Shown here: piece after piece, positions 52,401 to 63,825 of the stretch
How the letters are laid out: every line of letters starts with the position of its first letter
Position numbering within the stretch: the first letter of the stretch is position 1
NCBI GenBank assembly: GCA_021904315.1
Contig: CM038907.1
Location: 22,761,223 to 22,825,222, forward strand
Direction of reading: 5' to 3'
Origin: Sphagnum magellanicum
Taxonomy: Eukaryota; Streptophyta; Sphagnopsida; Sphagnales; Sphagnaceae
DNA: 64,000 bases
Notes under the pieces: generated by a model
Told to the model about the DNA's origin: nothing
The model's database searches: none
The model's input: only the letters and a program-made list of their open reading frames with translations
Translations under genes and position numbers: made by a program

Positions 52401-54559
52401 ATCCATGAAATAACTAAAAAAAGTATGCATTTTAAGGTCAAGAAACACAAAATAAATCTGTGTCCTCTTATGCCAACTGACTGCAATACCTTTCTGAAAC
52501 ACTGCAAATTGTTAGCCATAAAATTAACCAGCTTTTAAAAGTTGGATTCAGACTTTGGTGCACTATGTTTCTTGGTTCTGTGTAAAATTGCTTACCTTAG
52601 CCAGCCATGCCATTTCCTCTAGAACAAAGTCCCAATGGGACTTACTTCGGACTGGCTCCCTGCTCTTTGGTTGCACCTTCTTGTCTTTATTCGCCTCAAT
52701 GAACTGGGGGAAAAAAATTGAAAGGGTTCAAGTGTCAGAATGTAAAAACCAGCATCCAGGCACATATTTTACTGCTGAGATCCACAATTTCATCGCTCTG
52801 TGGCATGATGGCTCTTTCAACCTTTTTGCCTTAGGCCAGAAGAGTGATCAGAGCCACATAAATACTTTACAACACATAAAAGAGACTTTCTCTCATAGCC
52901 CTCCAGACAAGGCAAATTGCAAAACCTTCCACCATCCAGGAATTTACAAAGAAGCCCTAATCACGAAAAACTGTACCTCTTCCATGAGTGACACCAGAAG
53001 AGTATTCTCTGTTGCATGAAGTGTGAGGCAAAGGGAAAAGAACACTTACAAACACTCCAAGTATGTACAACAGTATCAGACATGCTATAATTTTTTGCCC
53101 TGAATGAGGACACAAAATTGAGGGGCAAGTAGAGTCAATCAAGTACATGCAGGTGACAGAGGTATGGAGATAAGGAACCAGGAGGCAGAGAAGAGAGTAA
53201 GCAAATCCAGAGGTCACATCTCTGCCTATGGCCCCAATCTCATCATCTGGTTCAAGAAATCAACTCCTGATGTATAGGAGAAAAAAGTGGATTTCCCATA
53301 AATTCAACTGCAGTAAATGTGACTAGATAAAGGGGTGAGTTTGTGTCAACCAATAAGATAAGGTGGCAGAGGTGTTGAAGGTGGCAGGAAGAAGAGATGC
53401 ATGGTCAGAGGCTCTGGTGAAACCATGGAGTATAAAACCTCCATAGGTATCACAGCTCCTCCAACATTTTCCCCTTAAGACAGAGAAATTCTAGACCATG
53501 ACAGCTTGCATGACAACCTTCTCTGACATCCCATTACAGTGCGCAATAGCACTTCACCATTCTATTAAGTTTGGAAGAATATGGACATATATGTGAATCT
53601 ACAAATAAACCCTAATCCAGCAAAGGCTATGGGGTCCTTTCTTCTCCAAGCAGAAAGATATCCCCAAGAGCCTTAAGCCACTGTTCTGGATCAAGGGAAG
53701 GAACAGAACAGTACATCTCGTTGCCATGTTCTCTGCCTCAAAAAGTGGGCAACTAGAATGCTGACAGAAACCTACAAGGTAGGAAAAAGTAGGCAGAGGA
53801 GAATACCTCTCGTTTGCTCCAAATCTCATCAACCTTTGTGAGAATCTGATCTTCTCTCTTACACCTCTCCAGTGTTTCTTGGATGTGCATTGCTGCTGCA
53901 ATTGCGGTGCTTGTAATAGCCAAATCATTGTTCTCAAGGCCTGGCTGCTCTCCACCAGCCACACGCTGAGCTTCATCCCTGGCAATCTGAGCCCGAGTCT
54001 TTCGTGTCCCTGCAGAGCCTAGGCCCCCCGCCACCACCCTTTTTTTCTTTCCACGTTGCTCCAGGGCACCATTGCTGGAAATGCATTTGATGCTGACGCT
54101 CACCAGCTCCTCACTCCCTTCCTTCTCAGGGGTGTTTGAAAATACACCCGGTGAGATTGAGACTTCTTTTCCTGGTGGCTCCACTCCGGTGGCCTCCCTG
54201 CCATGAGCAGCCAGAGATTTGATTGCTGAATTCCTTCGTGTTGTTGGCATCTGTTTCTTGACCACATCGCTCTTTGGTGTCACCTCGTCTTCAGTCGCTG
54301 CCGTGGATTTTCTCGACCTTCCCCACCCTGCCTCTGGAGTGCTCAGCTGACCCGAGAGCTTGAACTCCACCGGGAGCTTGGCTAGCGAAGCAGAATCGGT
54401 TTCCTCTTCCTCCACCTGTGAAGCAGCAGGTCTTCCTACTTCCTCAACACTGCCTGCATAAACATGCTGATTGCCGCCACCGCCGGCACCCACCTTCGGC
54501 TTACTACGGTTCCGCCGTCCATAGCATTTCAGTTGCTGCTGCGACAACGTCTGTTGCAT
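38355..54559 (-). CDS. PIE1: SWR1-type chromatin-remodelling ATPase, PIE1 family (21 exons, 3262 aa)
   Basis: Catalytic subunit of the plant SWR1 complex, exchanging H2A for H2A.Z in nucleosomes; Arabidopsis PIE1 controls flowering and many inducible genes. Exons (minus): 54559-53807, 52703-52596, 52272-52165, 51861-51781, 51534-51446, 51167-50924, 50686-50551, 50310-49700, 49204-49157, 48828-48757, 48632-48570, 48346-48020, 47248-45944, 45626-43506, 43266-43164, 42956-42892, 42702-42644, 42453-42120, 41859-41329, 41157-40577, 40404-38355. All introns are GT-AG; phases close to 9789 nt. Order: Ser/Gly-rich N-terminus (1-251), HSA (about 252-380), acidic modules (about 440-771), split SNF2 ATPase (about 1110-1800), acidic linker, SANT (2302-2356), long low-complexity tail. 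It is much longer than Arabidopsis PIE1 (about 2055). The start is the first ATG of the frame, but exon 1 is poorly conserved, so the N-terminus is the least certain part. Confidence 0.95.
41419..41583 (-). other. PIE1 SANT/Myb-like domain
   Basis: Residues about 2302-2356 (PWAHVEDAVLCAVVHEYG, then NWLLASETL and YRGRYRHPVHCRERFRQLL) carry the spaced tryptophan/aromatic pattern of a SANT repeat. They align with the PIE1 segment that reads EDAILCAMVHEYGPNW. Known role: histone or DNA contact by the SWR1 catalytic subunit. Confidence 0.85.
43506..45626 (-). other. PIE1 ATPase second lobe with the family insertion
   Basis: This exon encodes residues 1316-2022. It starts with RLHNVLRPFLLRRLKKDVEK. 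A roughly 230-residue insertion (about 44640-45330) splits the two halves of the motor, the SWR1/INO80-class feature that holds the RuvB-like helicases. The helicase C block follows (about 44200-44640) with LIFTQMTKMLDVLE, STRSGGVGINL and DRCHRIGQTREVHIYRL. An acidic stretch and a run of eight alanines lie near the end. Confidence 0.88.
45944..47248 (-). other. PIE1 ATPase first lobe
   Basis: Residues 881-1315. The first 200 residues are variable and Ser/Ala-rich. Then FLLKHSLREYQHIGLDWL starts the SNF2 motor, followed by the Walker A motif DEMGLGKT (46454-46477, residues 1138-1145) and the Walker B box DEAH (46157-46168, residues 1241-1244), then LLTGTPLQNDLMELW. All catalytic residues expected of an active ATPase are present. 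Confidence 0.9.
48570..51167 (-). other. PIE1 duplicated acidic module
   Basis: Two related segments. The first (exons 51167-50924 and 50686-50551) reads DQDFMVNDEEEQ, EDDEATLEADEAL, then LIALQQESELPLEQLLKNY. The second (exons 49204-49157, 48828-48757 and 48632-48570) reads DDEDYFPAAM, DDDEGTLEEEEQL, then IDALQRESEMTLEELLAKY. Arabidopsis PIE1 also has two such segments. In the SWR1 family this region before the motor is acidic and linked to H2A.Z-H2B handling; the role here is inferred. Confidence 0.7.
51446..52703 (-). other. PIE1 HSA-domain exons
   Basis: Four short exons (52703-52596, 52272-52165, 51861-51781 and 51534-51446) encode SHWDFVLEEMAWLAK, DFERERKWKVAQAKK, VKKFWMKVDKL and LDKHLDFLLGQTE. 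This is the helicase-SANT-associated domain that, in SWR1/INO80 enzymes, binds actin and actin-related proteins. The text is nearly identical to Arabidopsis PIE1 at the W and K positions. Confidence 0.9.
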
Positions 54560-55500
54560 TTCTTCCCTTGTTTTATCATTCTTGCTTCATGAACCCTCAG
54601 TCAGAAACTCCCTTACGTTTCAAGGCCGGCTTCTTGAGATGCTACGAAGCTCTCTCATGTACCTCTTCTCTATCCAAACTCAGTCTTCTCTCTCCGTGCC
54701 CTTTATACTACTAAAGTAAAACAACCCAATACAGGACAACTCTTTCACCACTCTCTACAACAAATCCTCAACAAGAATAAATAAAAATAACCCATCAACC
54801 TCTCGACCTTCAGCAGTTACCTGCATCGGCTAGAAATTCGTCCCCACTTTCGCATCCGTCTCTTGCTTCCTGGTCCATGCACCAACCAACAACTCCAAGA
54901 GGTTTCGCTCTCTCTCAGCTGCTACTGCTTTCTAAGCCAACCGAAAAAAGCAATACTGAATTCTTTTCACCTCGTACGAGTCTCATGTTCATTTTGCCTC
55001 TTTCTTCCCACCGCTTCCACCATCCGCTACGACAGACACACAACCAACGATGGCAAACAACAAACAAAAGACGATGGACGGACTGAGTGGTAACAACAAT
55101 CCCGCCGCTGGAATTTTTATAGCGAGCAATTGGGGGGGGGGCAGGCAGCAACGACAGGAAAGAAAAAGACGCGAGAGGAAAAGGAAGGAAGGAAGCAAGC
55201 AAGCAAGCAAGAAAGGAAGAAAGCAGCGGGTGTTGGAAAACGGGGAGAGGGGTGGGTCGGGGGAGAAGAGGGAAACTGAAAAATAGCCTATCGGCGTTGC
55301 GCACCGACCAGGGCATGAAACAGAATAGTAGATCTCATCCATTTAAATGGATGATATTTGTGACAAACCATGACAAAACGTGTGACTCAATGGATGGATG
55401 TAAAGTGAATGGATGTAAAGTGCTCCCCCCCATCCACCTTTATGTGATCTCGCTTGGTCATTAATATTCAGCCTCTTTTATCCCTCTTTGTGTGTTTTTT
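54560..55500 (-). promoter_or_regulatory. Upstream region of PIE1
   Basis: GC-richer leader and promoter side of the minus-strand gene. A TATA-like TATAAAG lies at about 54702-54708, roughly 145 bp before the ATG. Further up there is a G10 run (about 55131-55140) and a purine-rich stretch with AAGC repeats (about 55140-55230), read on the plus strand. No further exon could be supported, but a non-coding first exon is possible. Confidence 0.4.
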
Positions 55501-56249
55501 TCTTTTCCTCTTTCAACTTTTTTTTTTCCAACCTGCCCTTCAGACCCCAATGAGATACCTACCTCTCTTGGTGCAGATAAAATGGTTAGGGTTACAGGCT
55601 ACATCTTGATTCAGCCTTTAGGCTGTAACCTGTACCCTAACTATGTGTCTCCTCGGGTTACCCACAAACTTATCTTTTTAATTGGAAGTAGGGTTTTAGG
55701 GTTACCTAGTACCCAGTCAAATGGTCATGAATCCCTGCTTCTAAGAGGGGGCAGGGAGGGGGGCAGGGGGAACAGGTGGGAGAATGTTAAATTGACCATG
55801 GGTAAGTCTGCATCTTTTTTTTCCACGACTGCCCAATTGCCCGATCAAGATGTGTCTGGTGATGACCCAAATACATCTTGGTGCTGCCCAGACACAAATT
55901 TTGCATCCAATTATACATGGCCCAAAGTTTGTGTAACAGGACCCAGATTTCAAATTTGATTAATTATTCGACGATTTTTTGTTGAAATGGTAAAGGTACT
56001 ACAATATTTTGATTTTGATACCAAACTAGAAGCTAGTGCACACATGATGTTATTTGTTTCTTAATATTAAGATCTAACATCAAGTTTAAGGTTTTTTTTT
56101 TTCAAGTGTTAAATAAACACTACATTGTATAAAAGAAGCACACTTGTGTCCACACCTAGTGTTAGTTTTTTATTAACATCACTACTAATAGCAAGAGCAT
56201 AAAATCATAACTTCTCTTCGTCCACATTGTTGTAAAGGAATGTTAACTC
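55501..56249. other. Spacer with an inverted repeat rich in GGTTAC
   Basis: 55585-55641 can fold: the left arm GTTAGGGTTACAGGCT and the right arm (55620-55641) reverse-complemented, GTTAGGGTACAGGTTACAG, pair imperfectly around a short loop. More GGTTAC/TTAGGG words follow to about 55710. The 155-codon plus frame over this region (55492-55959) has no recognisable domain and is not called as a gene. Confidence 0.45.
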
Positions 56250-57540
56250 CTTGTTACTTTTGTCCTCAAAAATTCACTTCATCCCTTATCTATGGATTTT
56301 CATCTCGTTATGTTCTCACATAGCAATTGAATTGTATTTTCCATTGCAATTGAACTACAATGTCATTACCATGGAACCAAAAGAAGAACTTGTGATCTAT
56401 GTTGGTATTCTCATGTATCTCATGCATGTCATGCAATTAATTTGGAGTGCAAATGATAATTCATTCACTGTTGAGAATAATGAAGTTGATGACATTTGTA
56501 AAATCAATGCACAAGTCATGTATGCATCAATTTGCCTTCCCACTCACGTGACAAATCTACAATTAGAATTCAATAATGATTTAAAGCATGGGGTCTTAAT
56601 TTTTGTGTTGTGGAAGTTTGATGATGAACATTGGAAACACAATTTTCGCATGATGAAACACACCTTGTTTGACATCATCAATCAACTATGTCCCTTGATG
56701 CAAAAATAATAATGCAAGGTATATGTAATTAATTCATATGGAAGTTTGGGTAACTTGTGCCATATACAAGTTGGCCCATGGATGTAATTTACTTACTTGC
56801 AATGAGCATTTTGCAAGTGGAAAATCAACTATGGGTTTGTTTGTGAGTGAATTCATACGTGTGATCAACTTTGTTTTCGTAGATTGATTTGCTAGCCTTT
56901 TGGGGAAAAGATGCAAGAGGTCATGAATGGTTTCAAAAGTTGGTGTGGCCTATTGTGTGTGCAAGGCACCATTAATGGAATGCACATTTCAATATCTAAA
57001 CTGTTTGGTTCATTTTGTGAAAATTATTTCTATCACAAAACAATAGGTTATAACATACTAGTGGAAACTATATGTGACCATAGAAAAACTTTCATAGACA
57101 TTTATGTAGGTCTACTAGGTTTAGTTAACGATTCACATGTCTTGCATAAATATGGTTTTTATGCACAAGCACAATATCATAACCTTTTTTATCCAAACAT
57201 AATGGATTACAAAAAAGACACACCACCTTATGTCCTAAGAGACAAAGGCTACTTTCTTCTATCATGGTTGATGACCCCAAATAAAGAAGGTAACAGGAAT
57301 CTCCTTAAACCATTATACAATAGGAAACACAAGCAAAGGAAGTCCCTTATAAAAAAACAATTTCAATATTTTGAAGTTTATTTTTCATTATATTCAAAGG
57401 AAACTGAAATGGATGTTGCCATCATTCCAAACTTCATGGCATGTTGAGTGATGTTACATAATTTGTTAATTTCTCAAGAAGAATTAAAATTTGAAAATAT
57501 TCTAACATCTCTTGAAAAGGAATGAATGATAGAAAAGGAA
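56250..57540 (+). pseudogene. PIF/Harbinger (HARBI1-like) transposase pseudogene
   Basis: Plus-strand frames give a collinear HARBI1-like nuclease. In order: HWKHNFRMMKHTLFD (about 56630-56675), KLAHGCN then HFASGKSTMGL-like text across frame breaks (about 56770-56850), MNGFKSWCGLLCVQGTINGMHISISK (56923-57000, given here as MNGFKSWCGLL and GTINGMHISISK), YFYHKTIGYNI, VNDSHVL, LRDKGYFLLSWLMTP and YNRKHKQRKS. The second acidic position (the D of VNDSH) is kept. The first (normally D in AIDGTH) is N, and the glutamate of the usual VENAFG reads K in LIKKQFQ. With a stop-rich gap at 56710-56910 the gene is dead. It would have cut element ends at TTA/TAA sites. Confidence 0.75.
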
Positions 57541-58249
57541 AACAATTGTAAGGATAATCATGTATGTGTGCAAAATAGAAACAGGTGTAGATATTCATAA
57601 CTAAACATACTAAAAGTAGTGCAAATTATAGATGGGTAAAAAATTAATGGAGAACATATGCACGATCAAATTCAATTTTATCTTGGGCAACAACGTTATT
57701 AATTCAAAGTTCAAAAGGAATTTGGTAATTTATGTTCCTAGTTTTGCTATGTGTTACCAATTTTTGTTGAAAAAATGCATTTCCTACAAGAAAAGTTTAT
57801 ATAATTACAATTCATTGTTCAACACAGTTGTCATCATCATTATCAACATAAAGATCATGATAAGTTTTGGGTCAACTAGCTAAAAATGTCATGCCCATGA
57901 CGTGTGTGAATGCAATGATTACATCCACTATGTTTTTGTGCATGTTATTGATTTCTTGGTCTTGAACCTTGAAATATTAAAGTTGTTCAATAAGTTTTTC
58001 CTTCTTAAATTAGATGTTTTGCATTTTTATTTCCATATTTGGGTATGGATCTTGTCAATGGATGCAACTAGGAGTTTTGTGCTTCTTTTAGTTGTTTCAA
58101 CCATATATTTATTCTTGGAATAAGTTTTGTGTTTAACTTTGATATTGCCCATAGTGTTGTAATTGAATAAAAAGGTGGTACAACCTTCACATAGGCATTC
58201 AAATGAAGTATTATTGTTGCCATTTTCACTAAGAATGTCTTCCATAGTA
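57541..58249. other. Spacer between the two Harbinger components
   Basis: AT-rich, no supported gene. It presumably belongs to the same element, since the transposase and the Myb-like partner converge on it. Confidence 0.4.
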
Positions 58250-59050
58250 GCTAAAAATTTACCTACATGAATTGGTTTTCACATGCCCACATTGCAGGTG
58301 TTTGTTGTGACGTTGATTTGTTTGGAATGCTTGGTGGTGTTTGCATGGGCATTGCATTAGCAATAGGTGAAATGAATATTGAACATATGAAACAATTGAT
58401 AGATGATTGTAATAGATTTGACTTTGGAATTGTTTGTGAAAAGACACCAAAGCCAATTTCTTCCACATCTACCTTAAGACCAGCCAAAGGTGTTTCATCT
58501 CGATTATGATCCTTTTTTTTTTCCACTCTTCATTGACTTATTCATCTCCCATCATAAGTAGGCAAGGGTGTAAAAATGTGATCATCAAGGGCCATTGTAT
58601 CTTGCAGGTGAGGTGGATTGAAAGTAAGGCAAGATGACATGAAAACGTGTATCATTTCATATACATGTTTGTTGAAGCTCTTCGATAGATTTAATGATGT
58701 CTTTTCCATAGGTGTTAAGTCCCAATACTCAATGTTGCTTTCAATGCCATTCATGTGGTCATAAACATATTTATAATCCACATATAGAATGCCCCACTTG
58801 TCTTTGCATTATGGTTTGTTGCAAAGGATAGGAAAGTGACTAACCTTGTTGACAACATCAACAATTTCACAACTACATTTTTGAATAAATCTCATAGGTG
58901 CACTTGACCTAGCCTTGCTAAGAATTCATCCCTTTTTGTTGCAATCGATGCAACCATCTCTTAGTATTCCCGATTTGGACAACATGGTTTTCATGATTGG
59001 ATTTTGACAATTGAACCACCAGATGTAGAATTATTCATCTTTGTTTATCC
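58250..59050 (-). pseudogene. Myb/SANT-like partner protein of a PIF/Harbinger element, degraded
   Basis: Minus-strand frames read, in order: VASIATKRDEFLARLGQV (about 58910-58965), RFIQKCSCEIVDVVN (about 58850-58895), CKDKWGILYVDYKYVYDHM (about 58750-58810), YWDLTPMEKTSLNLSKSF (about 58670-58725), NPPHLQDTMALDD (about 58585-58625) and, after a frame change, DETPLAGLKVDVEE. The order matches the trihelix Myb/SANT-like ORF1 that accompanies PIF/Pong transposases and guides them to element ends. Frame breaks mark it as a relic. It lies convergent to the transposase relic at 56250-57540, as in some two-gene Harbinger elements. Confidence 0.65.
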
Positions 59051-62000
59051 CTCACCACAACCTCTATCTTTGTTTGCATGGTTGCATATCTCAACTAGTC
59101 ATTCATATGAACACATGCATAATTACATATTTATCATTATCTTGTGCATTTCATGTAGGTTGTAAGGAAAAAAAAAATGTAAGAACGAAAACATATTTGC
59201 AAATGTGTGAATTCCTATAACTTCAACATCACCAAAAAATTTAGAATTAGTTGTAGTTGATTATATATGTGTGGTTGGGATCTTGTGTAGTTGTGTAGCA
59301 ATTTGTGTATTGTGTCTATATGCAACAATGTGTGTGATGGTTTGTTCGATCTATGCTTTCAATTTTCTTTTCTAATTTTTTGTGTCTATGTAGTAGTGTG
59401 CATAATGAATGTAGGTGATGATTAGTTTTCCAAAATGTGTAACTTCATGTGTGCATGCATATTAAAATGCACATGGTTATGGTGGATAGTTGTGTGATCA
59501 CAATGTGTTTTGACATAACAATGCGTGCATGGTTATGGCAAGTGGCAAGAAAAACTTCAAAACTATGAATGATGAACATATGGTGGGTGTTAGTTGCAAA
59601 TATGATAATAATTACTTAAGGATTCATTTATTTGGTTTTTAAAATAACGTTACATTTTGGACCATGGCCTTCACAAAATAAATGGGAAGTTACCATTATG
59701 CGTTTAGTGAACATCATCATAACATTTTGCTGACACCAAGGATGCCACTTAAGATTTGATGATAATTTGTAATTTTGGAGTGGACACAACGTAAGTTTAG
59801 GTCCTTCTAACATCAAGATAACATTTGTTTAACATCAAGTGTGGCCTAACCATAATACTCAATATTAAGGATTCATGTTCTTTTAAACCTTTTATCAATC
59901 TTTGATCTTTTTTTGGTATGCATTTTCAAATCTTTGCAACACTTATAAAAGATATGGTGACAATTTTTTTTAGGGTACAATTTTTTTTTGCAATTCAATG
60001 CCCATACTTCTTTTCCAATGTGTATTTCTTGTTATTAATTAATGTCCCCATTTTGTGTTCAATGATGATGTGTTATAGTTGTTGCTTCTTGCAAAATGAA
60101 CAAACTTGATGTATTGTGTAAACCTTTAAACTATTAATTAAGTGTTGTGTTTCAAGCTTGAACTTTTAGGGCAATTGTTTTTCCTTTTGATCCATTTCAC
60201 ATGTTGTGCGATTGAAATTTGTGGAAAACATGAACCCATGAAATAACAATTTTTATGTGAATTTCAAACAAACCCATGAAGCTAGTAAGTTTGTGATGCA
60301 TGTTAAATTACATTACAATTTTTTTGGTTGACATTTGTTGATTAATTTCATTCTTGTAAGTACATTTTGTTGTCATGGTGGTCACTGCATTTATGTGCAT
60401 GGATTAAAACTTATCACAAACTTTTCATCCCACAATTTGATAATGAAAGTACTGTGAAAATCTTTTTCATGAGTCCATTTTTTTGCACATGGATTTCATG
60501 TGTTTAAAACATGTCTTTCATCCTACTTGAAAATACTTCATCATATTTATATTTGCATCATATGTATTTTAGACTCACAACATTTATAGGTGGAAAACAT
60601 GAACCCATGAAATAATAAATTTTGTGTGAATTTTGAATGAAGCAATGAAGATAACAAGTTTGTGATAAATTACTTGTTTGGAATATTCATAAAAGATTTA
60701 GGGTTTCAAGCTTTCATGTTACATGATATGGATTTCAATACATTTTAAAATTGTGATTTTGAAAAATTTGATGGGGAGGAGGAAGCAAATTGACAACACT
60801 TGCTTGACAAATGATTAAACGCAACCTGTAAACAACATGGACAAATCACAATGATCACAAATTAAAAAACTCGTTGTCAAGCAAAAAGTTATTTCAAGTG
60901 CACCATTTCAATAGTTACAAATGAATTAGAAGTTTTGGCTTATTCTTCATGCACTTGGTTGGACTTTCTTTATGTTCAATGATCCTATTGATGTGGTCCA
61001 CATCCAGGCTATCTAAAGTATTAAATACCATGGGTTTAAATATGGAAAAATGAACCATTAACAATATATAGATAATTTTTAATGTTTATAACTAAGTGTA
61101 AATTATAATCCTTAGACAATGTTTGGATGTTTTTTACATTATTTTACTATGTCAAAAAACATTGGCTACAAGTTTTAAATGGTATTTTATTTCCATTGAA
61201 TTATTTTCAAATTTATTCAAATATTGAATTGAAATATTAAAAAAGGCATACCACAAATATAACACACATTTTCAACATTAATTTGATGTATAAGGCACAC
61301 TTGTAAACATGTTAAATAAGCTTGATTCCACAAAACTAGTCAATTTGTTTACATTTGCACCCCCTTATGCCACCCCACTTGTCAAACATCCCTTAACAAC
61401 AACTAGACATAAATTTTTTTAATGTATTTTTTTAATGATCTTTTGCACAATATCACAAGCATGAAAAACCACATTGTGAATGAACATGATTTTACCCTAA
61501 TTTGTTACCCAAAACAAATGAATGTGGTTGCTAAAGCTAATTAACATGCTAAACAAAATGGGAAAAGGGGAGGATAATTCCTTTTATAATAATTATCAAA
61601 AAAAAATTAGCCATAACTTTTATATGCTCGATGATTGAAGTCATCCAATAGTTCATGGATGATTTAATTATGTTAATTGTTAAAAGGTATTATCATAGAT
61701 GATTTCCTGTAATAGTTCATTAACATCATAACCACCATCATCATCGACATCATGGCCAACACTAGCATTGGCATTGTCACCAACATTATCATGGATGAAA
61801 TTCATTTGTGAATGTTCATTTTTCATCCACATTGATGAAAAGTTCATTGAATGAATAAAAACACATTACATTGAACTTTTATAAAAACCTCAATTCCAAT
61901 TTTTTCTAAATTAATCAAATTTTGTTGCATACAACTCAAATGCATTGAAAATTTTAACAAAATGAGTTTAAAATTGAAACTTGTATTTCAATCCTCCCAA

Positions 62001-62889
62001 TTTTTTTTAAAAAACACTAAAAACATCAATATTCAATCAAAGATGAACTTTGTAATATAACTAGTATATCCAACCTTTCACAATTCAAAAAAAAATCATT
62101 ATGGATTTATTTTTTAATGGAGTTGGAGAACGCGTTCATAACTTTGTACAACCACACATTAAAACATCATAGCACTTAAGATGAAGAATCAAGAAAGGTC
62201 CCCTCATTTTTTAAAGATTTAAAATGAAAACTCAATAATCACAAATTCTTGTAAAACCCATTTTGATATCTAGATTGATTTTTTAAAAAGTAATATTTAA
62301 TAGTTGTGTTTTAAAAGGTTAAAGTTAAGGTGGTCTGAACTTGGAAATGGAAAAAAATGTTAATTTGAACATCACTTTAATATTTTTGTTTGACCCAATT
62401 TCATCAGAGTCAAAATAAATTGGAAAACTTTCAAAATGGACCTTCAATTGTTTAATTTGGTCCACCCTAATGCGTTTTTTTTGCATTATTCATGCATAAT
62501 TTAATTATGAAGGCCCTCAAGACAATTCCTTGAAATATTTTAAAATATTTTTCCCTAAACTAGATCCCAAAACACATATACTTAGAAATAATACCACTCA
62601 CGTTATTTTTTGTTTATTTAACACTACTTTAAGGTATGGTCTTTATACTATTGTTTTTTTTCCCATGTGTCCATCCTTTATCATAAATTTTTTTGTTTGA
62701 ACTAATTACATTGTGCACACATCATGTTTTGGTTTTTGATTTTGTAATTTCATGTTTAGACTTAAATTTAAGTTTGCCTTTATTATGGTTTGTTCATGTC
62801 CTTTGGAAATCCTTTTGTTTAGGTTGGTTCCATGTTCATAACATGTACTTGCCATTGTTATTGGTTGAAATTTTTAATTGAAGTGTTTT
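59051..62889. other. AT-rich spacer, no supported gene
   Basis: Very AT-rich with TGTGT-rich patches near 59240-59500 and an ATCATC-rich patch near 61720-61800. The phrase GAACCCATGAAATAA recurs near 60230 and 60602, hinting at an old local duplication. Nothing coding was recognised. Confidence 0.45.
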
Positions 62890-63200
62890 GTGATGCAGGT
62901 CAATGCGATTGAGTGTTATCCACAAACACATCCCAAATATGTTATTTAAGGATATGGAGTGGTATGTGATCCTAGCCATTGCACAATGTGCAACTTCCAC
63001 TTTTGAATGTCCAAATTTTGGTTTGATAAATTTGCACTTGTGACAAATTTCATTAATGATGATTGGGTGTTTTGTCATGTTATAATTGAATTATTTGAAG
63101 TTCTCGACACATTTAGAGCAACATTGATTGAACAAGTGACTAGAAGAAATTCTTAAATTTATGATGCCATTTATGATTGACTTTGTGATCATACTAGACA
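62890..63200 (+). pseudogene. hAT-like transposase fragment
   Basis: One plus-strand frame reads TMCNFHF, a stop, then MSKFWFDKFALVTNFIN, VFCHVIIELFEVLDTF and ATLIEQVTR. From memory this matches the central block of plant hAT-type transposases (SFDIWMSKxGFDTFALVxNFI, then CHVTVGLFE). Only about 80 residues are recognisable and a stop interrupts them. It may derive from the same broad family as the relic at 1-1230. Confidence 0.5.
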
Positions 63201-63424
63201 TTATATGATTAAATGGCCTTTTAGTCATGTTAGACAAATTGTTTAAGACAAAAAGTCATTTGAATGTTCAATGTGGCACTCTTCATCATGTGAACAAGTC
63301 ATAGAGGACAAATTATATATAATGCTAAGGTGTCATGGTAATGAATGATTACAATGCGATTAGCAAATAATGAACCATTTGAATGGTTGAATTTACCTAC
63401 CTTAACCTTTTAAAAATGTACATA

Positions 63425-63500
63425 GGTTGCAAGTATTAGGAATTGAATCCTTTATTTTCACAATGATAAATGAAGTCCTTACCAATGGACTACACCATTA
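63425..63500 (-). mobile_element. tRNA-derived SINE-like head (A and B boxes)
   Basis: On the minus strand an A box-like TAGTCCATTGGT (63492-63481) and a B box-like GGATTCAATTCC (63450-63439) are spaced as in the plus-strand copy at 7570-7690, and the bases after the B box are also alike. No intact tRNA cloverleaf was found. Confidence 0.55.
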
Positions 63501-63593
63501 AAAGGTGTTCAATTTTTTTTTACATGTTTATTTCATATCATTACAATATCATGAGGTAAATAGTAAGCAAATTATATAATGATACGTAGGAAA

Positions 63594-63825
63594 TAGGTGG
63601 GTGAATGGGTAGGTAGGTAGGTAGGTAGGTTGTAAAAAATAGGTAGGATGGGTGAATGGGAAGGTACTTAAATAGGTGGGTGGGTGGTATGGTGGGTTGT
63701 AGGAGGTGGGTAGGTGGGTGAATGGGTAGGTAAATAAACAGATGGGCGGGTGAGTGAGTGGGTGGGTATGCAGGTAATTAGGATGTAGGTGGGTGTGTAG
63801 GTGGGTAAGTAGGTGGTCAACATTA
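63594..63825 (+). repeat. G-rich minisatellite (GGTA/GGTG)n
   Basis: About 230 bp of GGTAGGTAGG and GTGGGTGAATGG words in varying order. The minus-strand frame rich in Thr, Pro, His and Tyr is only its translation. Repeated GG/GGG tracts could allow two-tetrad quadruplexes. Confidence 0.85.

Noticed and set aside
55492-55959. 155-codon plus-strand frame upstream of the Harbinger relic
   Set aside because: No domain, mixed low-complexity text and no splice context. It lies over repeats and an inverted repeat.
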